Assembly: GCF_030272615.1 (NCBI RefSeq)
Contig: NC_081410.1
Coordinates: 188,995,619-189,059,618, forward strand
Length of the DNA: 64,000 nt
Source of the DNA: Cryptomeria japonica
Lineage: Eukaryota; Streptophyta; Pinopsida; Cupressales; Cupressaceae
Reading direction: 5' to 3'
Below are positions 11,531 through 24,300 of this stretch, one piece after another. Below the pieces are notes generated by a model. That model made no database searches and was not told the DNA's origin. It saw only the letters and a list, made by a program, of their open reading frames with translations. Position numbers and translations under genes: made by a program. Position 1 is the stretch's first letter, and the number at the start of each line of letters is the position of its first letter.

Positions 11531-11800
11531 GGTGAGACAAGGATTCACAAAATAATAGGTTTCTTAATCACATCAAAAGAAACTTGAAAATGGATTAACA
11601 TTAGGTCTCTAAGAAGCTTATTAAGACAGTTGAGGAGACAAAAGCTTCACAAAATAATAGGGTTCTTAATCACATCAAAAGAAACTTGAAAATGGATTAA
11701 CATTAGGTCTCTAAGAAGCTTATTAAGACAGTTGAAGAGACAAAAGCTTCACAAAATAATTGGGTTCTTAATCACATCGAAGGAAACAAAGTAACATTAG
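11531..11800. repeat. 102-bp tandem repeat, about 2.6 units
   Basis: Three copies of TTCACAAAATAATAGG / TTCACAAAATAATTGG followed by TTCTTAATCACATCAAAAGA begin at 11544, 11646 and 11748, spacing 102 bp. Each unit then carries AAACTTGAAAATGGATTAAC (the head of the 81-bp unit) and CTAAGAAGCTTATTAAGACA. It is therefore a second array that grew from the same parent sequence. The first two units are nearly identical, suggesting recent expansion. Confidence 0.85.
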
Positions 11801-11834
11801 ATCTCTACCCTTAGACCGCTTGATCTCGTAGATG

Positions 11835-12060
11835 TTTTTTTTTATAGGTAAATCAGGGTATCTCTGCGACCCAACCTAGCGCTCAACCTGCCTTGCCTTG
11901 GTCTTACTTAATACCAAGTTGGGGCCAAGAAGGGGTGAGCTGAGGCGAGACTAATACCCTAGGAATGCACACAATAACCACGTGCATTAGATAAGCCCGA
12001 ACCTCGGAGTCAAACCTTAGACCAATGGTGACCAAACCCATGACCCAAACCAACTCCACT
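11835..12060 (-). mobile_element. Probable tRNA-derived SINE
   Basis: On the minus strand a box-B-like GGTTTGACTCC (plus 12006-12016) follows a box-A-like TGGTTTGGGTCATGG (plus 12038-12052) with about 20 bases between them. The body ends in TTACCTATAAAAAAAAA (A tail, plus 11835-11843). The arrangement (Pol III boxes, a short unrelated body, A tail) is that of a plant SINE. The 5' limit is not fixed, and only a weak GATGTT match flanks it, so no target duplication is claimed. Confidence 0.55.
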
Positions 12061-12119
12061 ATCCATGCATTCATTAAATTGATGTTATAGTTGTCCTTGC
12101 ATGATAGCAAGGAAGAATT

Positions 12120-13590
12120 CTAGGGCAAGTTGTTTTCACAGCATTTATCTATCCTAGGACTCTAGATTCCTCTTTGCCTTTAGTTATGTAGTATTGAATG
12201 CAAGAGAATAAAGTCACGTGTCCTAAAAGATATATATATTCATCTGTTCATGCATTTGGCTGCACAGATGCATGCCGACTCATCATCTGTTCATGTATTT
12301 CGTTGCACAGATGCATGTCTACTCATTCCATGAAAAGGTAGACATGTAAAATGATTTATGTGATGGATGACAGGTCTCTTCTACATTTTCAATTATAAGC
12401 CCATGCCCAATTGTATTAATAAAGTGGAAAAGCTTTTATGAACACACAATGGCCTACAAAAGGTCTAAAGAAGGGATCAAGAATCATATTGAATAGGTTT
12501 CACAGGCTAGTTTCAGTAGAACAAATCACATCCAAAACCCTTAAAAAACCCTAAAAATCTACAGGCTTTAGCTGATCAAAAGACTTACAAAGTGATCATC
12601 CTCTCATGATTAACCACATTTGTCGTAACTCCAACATTGTGGGAGAAAAGTGGTTACAGAATTTCCATCCAAGATGTAATTGAGAGTGACTCTCATGGTG
12701 GGCTACAGCTGAGAGTGATTCTCATGGTGGGCTCCTCTCCCAAACGTATTTACTCGTCAAATTAAATGAATTCTTTGCCATTTTCTCTTCTTGACTTGTA
12801 GATGGATGAAACCAATGATTTCGGGGGTAATAGGTAGCACGAGTTTTACAGCAGAATACAGAATGCTTCAGGTTTTTTTTAAAACTGTCGCTTTTGATGG
12901 AGTACGATTCCGCAGCCGCTAGTTTCGAAAACTGGTGGTTTTGTAACTGTTGGTCTGTTAAAATAATGATTTTAGACCTCCATGATGAATCAGCCTGTAC
13001 CATCCCAAATTCTGTAGTCGTTTGGCATCTCTGAAACTTTTTTTTTTTTTGCAACTTGTGAAAGCATAAAGGGTCATTTTATATCCAAAATAAGGAAGGA
13101 GAAGTAGAGGAAGCATGCAAGTGAGATGTACATTTAATTTTAAAGTAATAGAACAAGTAATTGTGAGTAGAGGAAGAGTACCATTAGATTTTAAATAATA
13201 CGTTAGATTTTAAGTTTTTTTGGCTGTCTTATATACGATCTTAACTATTCATAGCTATTGTTCTTACTTTTGGGTACTAAAGATGAATGTTATATGTTTG
13301 GTATATGTTCAAGGGTCAAAAAGTGGTCATTTCAAAGTGTAATCTATATATTCCCTTGTTTGCTTTGACAACAAAAAAAAATTGCATAATTGATCCAATA
13401 CTTATCCCAATAATCATGCGCTATTGTTACCAATAAAGTTGCATAATTGTACTAATTCCTAACCTTTTTTTTTTCGGATATTGGATATACCAATGGATGG
13501 CTATTAGGCCACTAAACTGTTTTTAATAGACATTTTATTAGCGAAATCCAATGAATGGTAATTGGAACATGGGCATCACTAGGCCCCTTC
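12120..13590. other. Spacer, no recognised gene
   Basis: Includes two near copies of a TTCATGCATTTGGCTGCACAG / TTCATGTATTTCGTTGCACAG motif with GATGCATG (12243-12318) and a repeated AGTGATTCTCATGGTGGGCT (about 12690 and 12714). A 110-residue minus-strand open frame at 12722-13054 is basic and low in family signal and was not accepted as a gene. Confidence 0.3.
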
Positions 13591-13596
13591 TATAGG

Positions 13597-13835
13597 TTGC
13601 AATAATGTAGAGATCTAAATTTATTCATATTCCTTTGAGTATCTTGTAATAATGTGGAGACCTAAATTTGTTCATATTCAATTGAATGAGTACTTGTAAT
13701 AATGTAGAGACCTAAATTTGTTCATATTCAATCAAGTACCTTGTAATAATGTAGAGATCTAAATTTACATATTCAACTCAATGAGTACGTTGAAATTAAT
13801 GTAAAGGCCTAAGTTTGTTCATTTTCAATCACATT
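13597..13835. repeat. About 50-bp degenerate tandem repeat, five copies
   Basis: Units of the form AATAATGTAGAGACCTAAAT plus TTGTTCATATTCAAT and a variable GAGTACTTGT junction begin at about 13602, 13651, 13700, 13747 and 13798. Copies differ by small indels. No coding content is evident. Confidence 0.8.
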
Positions 13836-13913
13836 TTAATTTATTCTTTCTAGTTAATTAAATAAAAATCCATCTTTTATATTTATCTTTCATTCTTAAT
13901 TAAATAAATTAAA

Positions 13914-13990
13914 CTTAACTAAATAGTTGTTTATTTATTTAATTATTTAATTAAATAATTATTTATTTATTTTAATTATTTAGTTAAATA
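13914..13990. repeat. AT-only imperfect inverted repeat
   Basis: TTAACTAAATAGTT on the left pairs with AATTATTTAGTTAA on the right, around a perfect 20-bp palindrome (AATTATTTAATTAAATAATT, 13941-13960). It could extrude as a hairpin or be the core of a decayed MITE, but it is made almost only of A and T, so chance is a real alternative. Confidence 0.4.
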
Positions 13991-16820
13991 AATTTCAAGT
14001 GAAACAAAATGATGTTTTATATCAAGATTAAGATGAATAGTAATACACAATATGATTTGAAGTTGCAAATATAGTCAAATTATTACAAGGCAATTTTTTT
14101 ATTATCTAGATCACTCGAGTTGTAGGATAAGAGCATATGTTTGTCTTGTATAATACTTCTACAAGCCTCAAGAACTAGACTCTCTATGATTTTACAAGAA
14201 ATTGCTCAAACTTTACCCTAAGACTATATAAGAGATTGCATAAACTTGGGATAAAATTGAGATATTCGAGGGTTGTTAGACTTTATGTATAAGTTATTGT
14301 TTGAACTCCAATGCCTTAAATGAGCTAGCAATGCATAATTTATAGGATTGAGTGGCCAAAAAAATGACATTAGATAGAGATGTCAGTAGTTCAAGATGTT
14401 GCTAGGTGAAGATGATGGTAAATGGTAATGCATACTATTAATATTAGCAATACTTGTTTTTTAATATTAATCACCATGGACTTATTTGTCCATTTCTATT
14501 GATATTAATAAGAATGGAATATTAACATTTTCTCTAAATAAAATTACTTCTATGGAACCTGAAAAGTGAGAATGATCCACTTAACACTTATCAGTGGCTA
14601 CAAAGATTTTTCTTTCTAGACATCTTGTTGCCACATCTTAATGTGGTTGACCTCATGACACAAAAAAATGTTTGTGAACATTTAGAATATTTGATACATG
14701 GAATAGATATTTGTTTATAAATTAGGGGTCTAGTAACACTAAATATTTATTTGCTCGATACTCACTTTATTAAGCTAAAGGAGGGATATTGTGTCAAATA
14801 GTAGAAAGTGTCAATCCTTTTCTTTATTATATACAAATTTATACATGTGAGTGCATCATGTGTCTTCTAATGATATAATATAGTGGGTAGCAAGTATAGG
14901 GAGTCAACACAAGACATAAGAAATAGTTGGGTGCTGGATTAATTACGGAGAGTAGATTAATATTCTTTGAATCTTCTTTATGAATGTTAGAATCATGTAA
15001 AGATAATGAAATACTAACATTGCCTTTATACCTTCCAATGGTGTAACCTTGGAAGCCATATGTTTTATGTGCTTCTCCTTTGGTTTTTTAATAAGCTTCA
15101 CTAGAAGGATCTAAGTGTTTGTCATATTCTTGTTAATTTAAATTTTGGGGGGAACATTATATCATTATTAATGATTTTTCCTTTCATCTAGAACATTCTG
15201 GAGCTCCATCTAATATTTGTATTTTCTTCTTCCTCAAGTTGTAATATCTTAGTTTTTCTTTATTTTTACCACTTTGTTGGAACAATAATTCATATTCTTT
15301 ATTGTTTCATTATGAGTGAATATGTGTTCAAGTTGTCAACTAAGTGGAACAACATAATTCATTCTAGCAAAATGTTTCAATGAATCTTGCGGATTAACAT
15401 TTTAGATGTAGAACATGAATAGAGTTCAGTCTTACTAGTAAATAAAATTTAATGAGCAATGGATTGTCCAACTTCTTTCAATGAGGTTGAAATAGACTAG
15501 GAACAATGGACATTATAAATCATTTCTCGAAAATTGCAATGTAACATTCCAATAGTGAAATTTTGAAGACAAAATAATTTATAATTTCTATAAACAAAAT
15601 TCTTTGGAAGAAATAAGTCCAATGGTGTATACATAAGAAACTCTAACTCCTATAAGAGAGATAAGGGAATTAGTCTCATGATGTGTGTCTCTAAAATTAA
15701 ATCAATATGAGAATCCTTGAATAGTAGTCTTTAATGACAATGTTGATTTCATGGAAGTTGTGCTTTAAGTGGATATTCTCAGTCCTTTAAATGTCATTGA
15801 ATGACTCACAAAAAAATAAATTAAAAGAATATGATCATCTTATTGAATGATGGCAACACTAAAATATGAGGAAATTAAAGAGCAACACAAATCACTAGAA
15901 CTCCTAAGTTCAAGTGACCAAACTTTTCTTAGATGAATGAGTGTGAACATCAATCAAAGGAAATGCATCACTATTAGGAGAAACAATATACAGGCAAAAT
16001 GAATCATTGATAATCCCAATAATGATGATGTATATACTCTCCACATTTCACAAACTCGAGTGTAAAATCAACCTTTTTCAATCACCAATTCTAATTGATT
16101 TTATTTGATGACTCATACCATAGGTACAAGCTAAGAAAAAATCATGATACTCATTTCAAATGTATAATGGTCAAAACAATCATCCTCTTCAGTTGTGTAA
16201 GATTTGAAAATTGTTTCCCAATAGTCATTAATAAGAAAGTGCCTAAATTTTCCTTGTCTTAAAAACTTTCCAATCCACATTTATAAATGCTAATAGTAAT
16301 CATACTAATCCTTCATGGAATATTTCTTGTAACACCATTAACCTTTGCTAGACTCTATTGGTAATTAAGCTCCACAATGAAATATCTATGTTCTATCACT
16401 ATTATCTTCTACCAAACTCTATTGGTGATTAAAACCCATGATAAAACTTACCAATGAAGTATTTCCCCATGTTTAGACTACACTAATTTGATAAAAAAGA
16501 AGTTATTATTCTATCCATTATGACAAACAATATTCTCCAATATGTGCTACCAAATCTACCTTGATTCATCTTATTATAGGTGCCCATGTGCTAAGAAATC
16601 AACTAAAAAAATACTAAGAAAACTATTACTGCACAAAATAGAAAATTGCAAACTCCAAATGGATGACGACCCTTATGAATTTCCTAGATAGTTTACACTA
16701 TATAAGTACTATGTACAATAAGTTATTCACCGTGTTGTTGAATTGCTATACATTGTCCCATTCATAAAAGATGAACCATCTTCCAATGTAAGGTTGGGAC
16801 TTAAGCAATTTTTTCATTTT
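13991..16820. other. AT-rich decayed spacer
   Basis: No open frame longer than about 60 codons and no recognised domain. If the copia-like finger at 16826-16872 is real, this stretch could be the decayed pol of that element read on the minus strand, but I found no protease, integrase or reverse transcriptase motif to support it. Confidence 0.25.
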
Positions 16821-16825
16821 TATAT

Positions 16826-16872
16826 TGTTTCTTTTGACAATATGCCCCATTTCCCATGATAAAAATAAGGAG
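16826..16872 (-). pseudogene. Possible degenerate copia gag zinc knuckle
   Basis: The minus strand reads YFYHGKWGILSKETI, which has the spacing of a CX2CX4HX4C knuckle (CxxCGKxGHxxxxC) with its metal ligands substituted. A lysine-rich stretch (PKAKPKKK) precedes it, as in Ty1/copia gag. It is short and heavily decayed, so this is only a suggestion. Confidence 0.25.
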
Positions 16873-17078
16873 CCCCATCTTTTTTTTTTGGCTTGGCTTT
16901 AGGATAGTCCTAGGTATCAACAATCTTTGTATCTTTCTCTTTGACCAATCAAAGAAAGGTTCCTAATTTTAATGTTTGTATTTCATCTTGTCTTAATAGA
17001 ATGATCAAAGTTACCTTAAGTCTTTTTTTTGGAGTCTACCAAAATGTCAAATTAGAAGGAAGAAATGAATTTGAGAGT

Positions 17079-17083
17079 TTACC
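17079..17083. repeat. Target-site duplication TTACC (left)
   Basis: TTACC immediately precedes TGTAATGCCCC at 17084 and recurs immediately after CTACA at 21296. Confidence 0.9.
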
Positions 17084-20000
17084 TGTAATGCCCCACCAGG
17101 AAACCCCGAAGGGATAAGCCAAAATTACAAGAATAGAGTGCAATTTTTTTTTTTTTTAAAGTTACAACACATAAGATGCAACGAGATATCAAAGATTCGG
17201 ATTACATAGCGGAAGACATTAACAACAATCTCCTAAAGAGTTTCCCAATGAGATTACTTAAATTTCACGATTCACTAACTCACACAATTAATCCAAAAGC
17301 TGAATATCATAATAACGAGATAATTCACAATCAGGATAATTTCTTTCAAAGGATGGAAATATAAATCACAAGCAAGATTCATCATTTAGATCCATTCCTA
17401 ATACTCATTCAAGCTTTTCATTTAAAATTGCAAACCAAACATCTAACATTCTAATACACTAGGATTTCATCATAACATAAGAGATCTTTCCAAGCATATT
17501 TAAATTTCTTAACGACAACTGAGTATATTCCATTGCTCTAAGTTACAGTCATTCATATTCCAACTTATTTCATTTTAAAAGACGATTTCACACATGCATT
17601 ACGATAAATCGCATCTCAACCAATTATGCATTCGATCAACAAGGCATTCAAGATAGAACTGAATATAAGCATTTAGAGTTAATTCCATTATCCACTTAAC
17701 CATTTTACATAAATTAATCATACATGATAAAGCTGAATAAAGGAAAACATAAGAGAAAGCACCACATAACACCATAATGATCTCGGAGTTCACCCCTAAA
17801 GGGCTACATCTCCAGGTCTGCTCAACTGCAAGACCCCCTCGGATAAATAATAAGGTTAAGAGTACAAGAGGTTACACTATACAATCCAGCCATCAAGGCG
17901 ATACATAAACATTATACAAGCGACCACATCGGTCAATAAATACATAAACGATCCTTACAAGGAACAGGATCCAGCTGAACATAATCAATGCCAATAACAT
18001 AAGAGTTCATGAGGGCATCCATAAAGCTGAACCATCACCACCCAAGGGTCTAACATGGAACCGATACTCACAAGGGCAGCGACAAAGGACGACTCACAAA
18101 GGTACTCAAAACATGACAAACAACAACACACTAGCGAACGTAGGGACAAGTGTCATCACACAACCTGGTATGGATACCATGGCAAGTCTTCATAGGTCCC
18201 GGCCCATACACTGGTAACCCTGGCAACCTAATCCGAACTTCCGGCCCATCCAAGCCTCATGTGGACCCACACATCCTCTCGTGAAGACAAGGAAGATGGT
18301 TTGCCATTTCAGGCCTTCTCATAGCATGCCGAATCTATGATAGCATTCGTCCCATGTGTGAGGCACATTATCTTATTTATAAATTATTTTCTAATCTACT
18401 TAGGTTATCACTTATTAGACTCACTTTCGACGGGTTATCCAGCAGCCACTTTGGGCGCGGCCCCCAAATCGAAAGCCACTTTCCCATACGGCACTAGACT
18501 ATACTCAGACGAACTCAAACCACGGAATACACATGGCAAGACGAACGGAGTTCAAGAAGATACAATCATCAGGTCAAACACAATTCAACGGTGAACACTT
18601 ACTGACGATACTCAACTAGAGACCTGACAAATAAGGTTAACCACGAATCATTATTCGACTCACTCAAAGAGGATATAACCAACTAAGACAACATCACAAT
18701 ACCATAGTCAACTCAAAATTCGAGGACTGAAACAGGAACACCAAATCATCTATACGACAGGGTCCTTTTACACCAAGCAAAACATGCCATTTCATAATTA
18801 AGGCGAATACAGAAATTAAACTCGCAAGGCAATAATCAGAAAAGACATTATTCCCTCAAGTTGATTTAAACATTAAAAACGATCAAGTTTTCTACATGAT
18901 CTAAAAACATATTACAGTTATCTACCTTACCAAGGGATAAGTCGTTCTTGGTTTTCTAACTCGTTAAAATTCAAAGCATAAACAGACATATAAAGCCGTA
19001 AAGAGTTTTTAAACCAATTCATACTAATAAATTCAGACAAACATTAATCAACTAAGATAAGATATTTAATCTCCAATTCCAAACGTCTTTAACATACTGG
19101 TCTACAATCAATCTCTACAGATTCATGATTTCAATTCCAATTACATAATACAGATTACGGAATATACAAATATAGAAAGAGAATCTAAATGGAGAAAATC
19201 ATTTCCAAGCATATCGTTTCAATTCAAACACCACGATAAATATATCACTTACTTTCCAATTACTCAACTGATATGTTCTTATATAGCATTTAACATCATC
19301 ACTAGTAATTCCATCGTATTAAAACGATTTTCCCAATAACAGATTGTTCTCTATTATGTTTTCAAGCAATAATACCTTAATCGTACTTAAAATTCTAATT
19401 ATACCTAACATTAAAATAACTATCATTAAATTGATATGAAATATCATATGTTTTCTTTTTGAAAGATAAAAGAAAATACATTCAAAAAAAAAAAGTCATT
19501 TTATAAACCAATTTAAAACATCAAAAAAAACGCATTTAAAATAGCGTTTAAAAACAAACTATGTTTTTTTTTAAAAACTATGCTTAAAACACAAAAAAAA
19601 ACATCTTAACCCTTAGCGGCGAGGGCGGGCTATGCCCTAACCCTAGCGGCAGGGCTTTGCCCAGGCGGCGGCGCCGCTGCGGTGCCCGCAGGCCCGCGGC
19701 GCCCTGCGGCCACCGCGGCCCTGCGGCCACCGCAGTGAGCCGCGGCCGGAGGCCTTAACACCTGCGAATGGTGGGGGAAAGGAACCAGGGGAACGAGCTG
19801 GGAACGAAGGGGGGTGCGAGCGGTGGAGAGGGGAGGGAGCGGGTGGAGCTCCGCTCCCCGCCTCCCATCCCCAAACACAGTCCGAGCACAAAAAAAAACA
19901 ATGACGCCCAGGTTCGAACGCCAGCATTCGAAACTTGCTTCGAACACACAGTTCAAAATTTTAATATTAATTTGCTAATAAAAAAAAAAGACACAGTTCG

Positions 20001-21296
20001 ACTAAAATGAACGCCCAGCACCAAAATTTGATAAAGAGAAATTTTGATTCATGCAAAAGCGGTTTTTTTTAACAACTGAGATTGATATTCACGTTTTCAT
20101 GTTGGGTTTTCTCATACTCAACAAACAGCCAAGGGTTTCGAACGCCCAACAGCCATGAAGAAACACACACATTTCCATTTAAAATCTCCAGCCAAACAAA
20201 TTGGTTTTCAATCACAAATTCATCTCTTTCAATCAAAACAATAATTTCTTTTGAAAACAAGAAGACAATTCAGAATTCCTACCTTCATTCGCAATCCAGG
20301 TATGGCTGAGGGAGAGCCCAATCCTGCCAGAATCAACCAACTGCCTCTTCTCCAAACCCCCCCCAAAATCCTTCCAGCCAAAATCCTCTCCAAATTTATC
20401 CATCCTCTCCAAATTTCCCAAATTGGGTTATATGGAAGAGTTGACCCAAAATTTTCTATTTTTGGAATAAAAACTTTTATTTAAAAAATAATACTTAAAA
20501 ATTAATCCTTTTCCACGATATGAACAATATAACTTGCCTTATCAATACAAAATTCGATTTTCTCAATCAATCAAATTTAGTCGTTCTAAATAATAATCCA
20601 ACAGAATACAGTCAATCTATTGCGATAATAAAAACAAAACTTTCTTTTTCGACAGCATATATAAATAATGCATTTAATATTCAAAATCAGACATTAATTC
20701 AAATTTACTTCCAAATTTAAAACAGGCAATTCATTAACAACGAAAATCGCATAACGAATACCTGATTAATTTAATCCATTAATCCTCAATGCACAAACGC
20801 ATAATTAATCAAGACAATTACTAAAGACTAGTTAATCAATTAACCAAACACACCAGGCATGCAAATCGAGAAAGCCAACCAAACAGACGACTCGCAAACC
20901 CAAACCAACAGGGATTACCGACGACGACTGGCGATGCTCACTGGAGCACAACTAAGGTCAACTAGGGTCTTACGACCACCTAATCCGACTCTAGGGATTA
21001 AAAAGGTATGCACAAACCTGCAAAACCAGGTGATGACGAACCTCGCACTCAAGCGACTTCGTACCTGAAAAATCCTGCAACCAAGAGTCATACATGCATA
21101 CATATATAAAATTTACTGAAAGCGTTAGCTCGATGTTAATACCACGAAATAGGTACACTAACAACTTGCATACAACTAGTGAGAAACCACATCAATAGCT
21201 ATGCGTTAATTCAAACATCTGACTATAACATAATATTACGATAAACTAATCAAGATTAAACCAAGGTTAGAGATCGATTACGGTAGGGGTACTACA
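17084..21296 (-). mobile_element. Solo long LTR (4213 bp), family 1
   Basis: Starts TGTAATGCCCCACCAGG, ends GGTAGGGGTACTACA, and is flanked by a perfect 5-bp duplication TTACC. No gag or pol coding, polypurine tract or primer site is present inside, so it is best read as a solo LTR left by recombination between two LTRs. The termini are extended inverted repeats (TGTARTRCCCC at both ends). It shares interior blocks with the LTR pieces around 33100-33900 (GGTTTGCCAT then GGCCTT; a TCTTATTTA..., TGTCACTTATTA-like block) and with 50000-50400. The strand is inferred from the gypsy copy at 46805-52020, where the same end lies next to a minus-strand pol. It is less decayed than its neighbours. Confidence 0.85.
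19612..19870. other. GC-rich, CpG-dense block inside the solo LTR
   Basis: From about 19612 to 19760 the sequence is mostly G and C, with many CG dinucleotides and a short internal repeat (CTGCGGCCACCGCGG followed by CCCTGCGGCCACCGC). It is surrounded by AT-rich DNA. GC-rich blocks near the transcription start of long plant LTRs are known, so it may mark the promoter or R region. Overlapping open frames rich in Pro, Arg and Ala on the minus strand are a composition effect. Confidence 0.6.
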
Positions 21297-21301
21297 TTAC
21301 C
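21297..21301. repeat. Target-site duplication TTACC (right)
   Basis: Right partner of 17079-17083. Confidence 0.9.
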
Positions 21302-24300
21302 CTTTCAAATGCACATCTTTTTGCTTCACCTTCATGTTTTGATTATCATATAAGCTTCACAAGGCATATAAGTTCATAAAACACTTGGTACTTGGGCTCT
21401 AGAAATTTAATTTTTGACTAAATATAAATTCATTTTTGAAATGTGACCTTCAATTTCCATAGAAAGCATTTCAAACAATGAATAAATAGTGAAAAAATAT
21501 CATGAAAAATTGACTCTTATTCAAACTATACATTGAAAAACACTTCAATTAAACGAAAAAATATATATGTTGAAAGTGAAAAATCAATTTCATGCACTTG
21601 GTAGTACTTGAGGCATGATTTTATGCAAATATAAATAAAGGTTTTTTTGGAGTTTCCAAACCTATAAAAATGTAGTTGCACATAAAAATTTACATCCGCC
21701 CTCACTTGCACATCCAATTGAAATTCTTGCAGGATCTCACCCACTTGAAGCATTAATCGCTCACCTACTCTTTTGATCGATTAAGTGTCATTGAATTTAT
21801 AGTTAATCCCAAGGTATAAATGTAATCCCATTGATTTAATTTATAAATTAACATAATTTCAAAGAAAAATTTAGAGATTTGTAAGTTCTAATTACCAATA
21901 GAGGAGAAGGTAATTATGACCACCATTACTATAATATGGAGTATGAAAAGATGAATATAATGAAGAAAGTGAAGTCAGTTTTAGAAGACTTCTACAAGAA
22001 ATTTCTTAGGATAAATCATTAAATCCAATAACTACAACAATTATGCCCAACTCATGGTTTGTTTTCTTAACAAGGCAATATTTTATGATTTAAAAATCAT
22101 ATGAAATATCAAGTTTTTTTTATAGTCAAAAAAATAAAGATATAAATTAAAGAAAAAAATTCATTAAACCCTAGATTTTTAACAAAATATTGAAAACATA
22201 GATGATAATCTAATTGTAATAAAAAAGATAATACAAATTTAAAATAAAACACTACTACTTATGCAGATTGAATTCCCACAAAAATCTTAATTGTAGTAAT
22301 TAGTGAACTTTTACATTTCAATAAATTTTTTAGATAAATGTTTATTTTACTTCCCACTCAAAATATTTCATAAATACTTGAAACTAATAAAGTTAAAAAA
22401 TTACAAAGGAGAGGATTGGGCAAAATGTGTAGAACTAAGCATATAAAAAGAACATCGTGACATTCATATGAACCTTCAAATGAAGATAAGTTTGATACAA
22501 CATTAAGAAATTTGACTACCAACTAAACATGAATCTAACATTATAAAACTTTAATTCCAATTAAATATTCACAACTAAGGTCATAAAATCCCCAAACTTT
22601 AAGCATTTAATAGGTTAAGTAAGTATGATTTTCTACCTTTGTTTTGCAAGAAAATTTGAGTCAAATATCACTTTTGCATCGGGAAATATATCATATACAA
22701 ACTTAGGACACATTAATATGATAGATTTTAGATAAAAAAAATGATTAGTGCTAATGTCATTCATAGGGTGAAGAAGATAGAAATGAATTAGACAAGGCTA
22801 TTGGATTTTTCACTTCTCTTTAGTTTTTGGAGTTACTAATGGAATGTGCTAAGAATTTTGATGTAGATAAAAAGGTATTCATTACTAAAGGAAGGATTTC
22901 GGTTGACTTATCTATTGATTCAATAGATGAAACCTTCTATATCCCTTTCTATTATAAGAAAGTTGGAGTGATAATATTGTAAGATGCATAATAAGGTTTT
23001 AATGAGGACATAAAATAATGTAAGAAAATGATTAATTTTGTATGGATGAAAATCCTAGAAAATATTATGAGTAATCTTCTTATGATAATGTATAAGTCAT
23101 TTTGAACAAGAGATAAGAACCATGATTACTTCATTGAGTCAACTCATGGGACTTCTTATAACTGCCACATTTCAATCACGGATGTATTTGTACATATGCA
23201 TGGTTCTAGATGGAGGAATCATGACCCATTCATCTGAAATGATTAATGATACTTCACATGAATGTTCGACCAAAGTGGAAAACACTAAGAGATTATATAT
23301 GGCATCCTATTCGAATATTCTTTGACAAGGAAGTCTACCTTCCTAGGATTAGAAAAGGGAGAAAAAGCCATATATTTGAGAAGATTATACAATCTATGAA
23401 CTTTATTCCCAATTGGATTAAAAATAATAAATGATTCAATATGAAAGAGTAAATGAAACCTTCCCAATTTGGTTGGTGGGACTGATGAAAGGAGATAGAT
23501 CTAAAAGATAGTCAATGGAGGCTACTATAGAAGTGGGAAAGTATGACATCTAGTTCATAAAATTTCCTAATCTTTTTGCATTGGGATAGAAGGATTTGAA
23601 AATGTATTAAATAGTCTAGTACAATATCCTACATTTAAAATAGCCATACTAGAATTGATAAGACAACTTTGTGAAACACCAAAAATAATGGTATCAAAGC
23701 ATAGAGATGGAACTTAGACTAATCATAATTGGATGGTATGCTTGTGTTGCACTTACATATGCCAAAGCATCATATATAGAACTATAATAGCACAAACTGA
23801 TGATTATTTCTAAACTCATGATCATATATATCATGAGTTTAGAAATAAAAGATTCAATAGGTTGTCCACTTACCAAATTAAACTCTTTCAAATCCATATG
23901 GTTTCAAATTAGTTTTTAGATGATAGTGGTTCATATTGCATATGAAATGAAGAACAAATTTAATGACCCTATCGGAGAACCAATCTACATAGAAATGAGA
24001 TATGTCTTCTAAAATCCTTAAGGATAGATATTCTAAATTAGAATGAGTCTTGGATAGATGAGAAAATAAAATAATTAAAGTCACAAGGGGTTAATCTTAC
24101 ATACAATAAAGACACAACCAAAAAAAAGAAATAAAGGGATGATAGAAGCTCTAGAGAACCTAAATTCCATGATGTAGAAATTGGATCTTTATAATTATAC
24201 AAGTCAAAGAAAACAAGCTAGGTTGTTAGAAAATAAGAAACCCAATCTAGTGATGAAAAGGAAGAGAATGGATCCCAAGGAGGAAAAGGAAGAGGAAGAT

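Noticed and set aside
12722-13054. 110-residue open frame on the minus strand
   Set aside because: No family motif, signal peptide or splice context; basic low-information sequence in a decayed spacer.
13914-13990. Complete MITE
   Set aside because: The inverted repeat is imperfect, almost all A and T, and no target duplication could be identified.
19630-19956. Pro/Arg/Ala-rich open frames on the minus strand
   Set aside because: Produced by the GC-rich block of an LTR; three overlapping frames are open at once, which is a composition effect.
23122-24084. Cluster of small open frames as a gene with introns
   Set aside because: No splice-consistent chain or recognisable domain could be built; listed only as decayed coding-like spacer.
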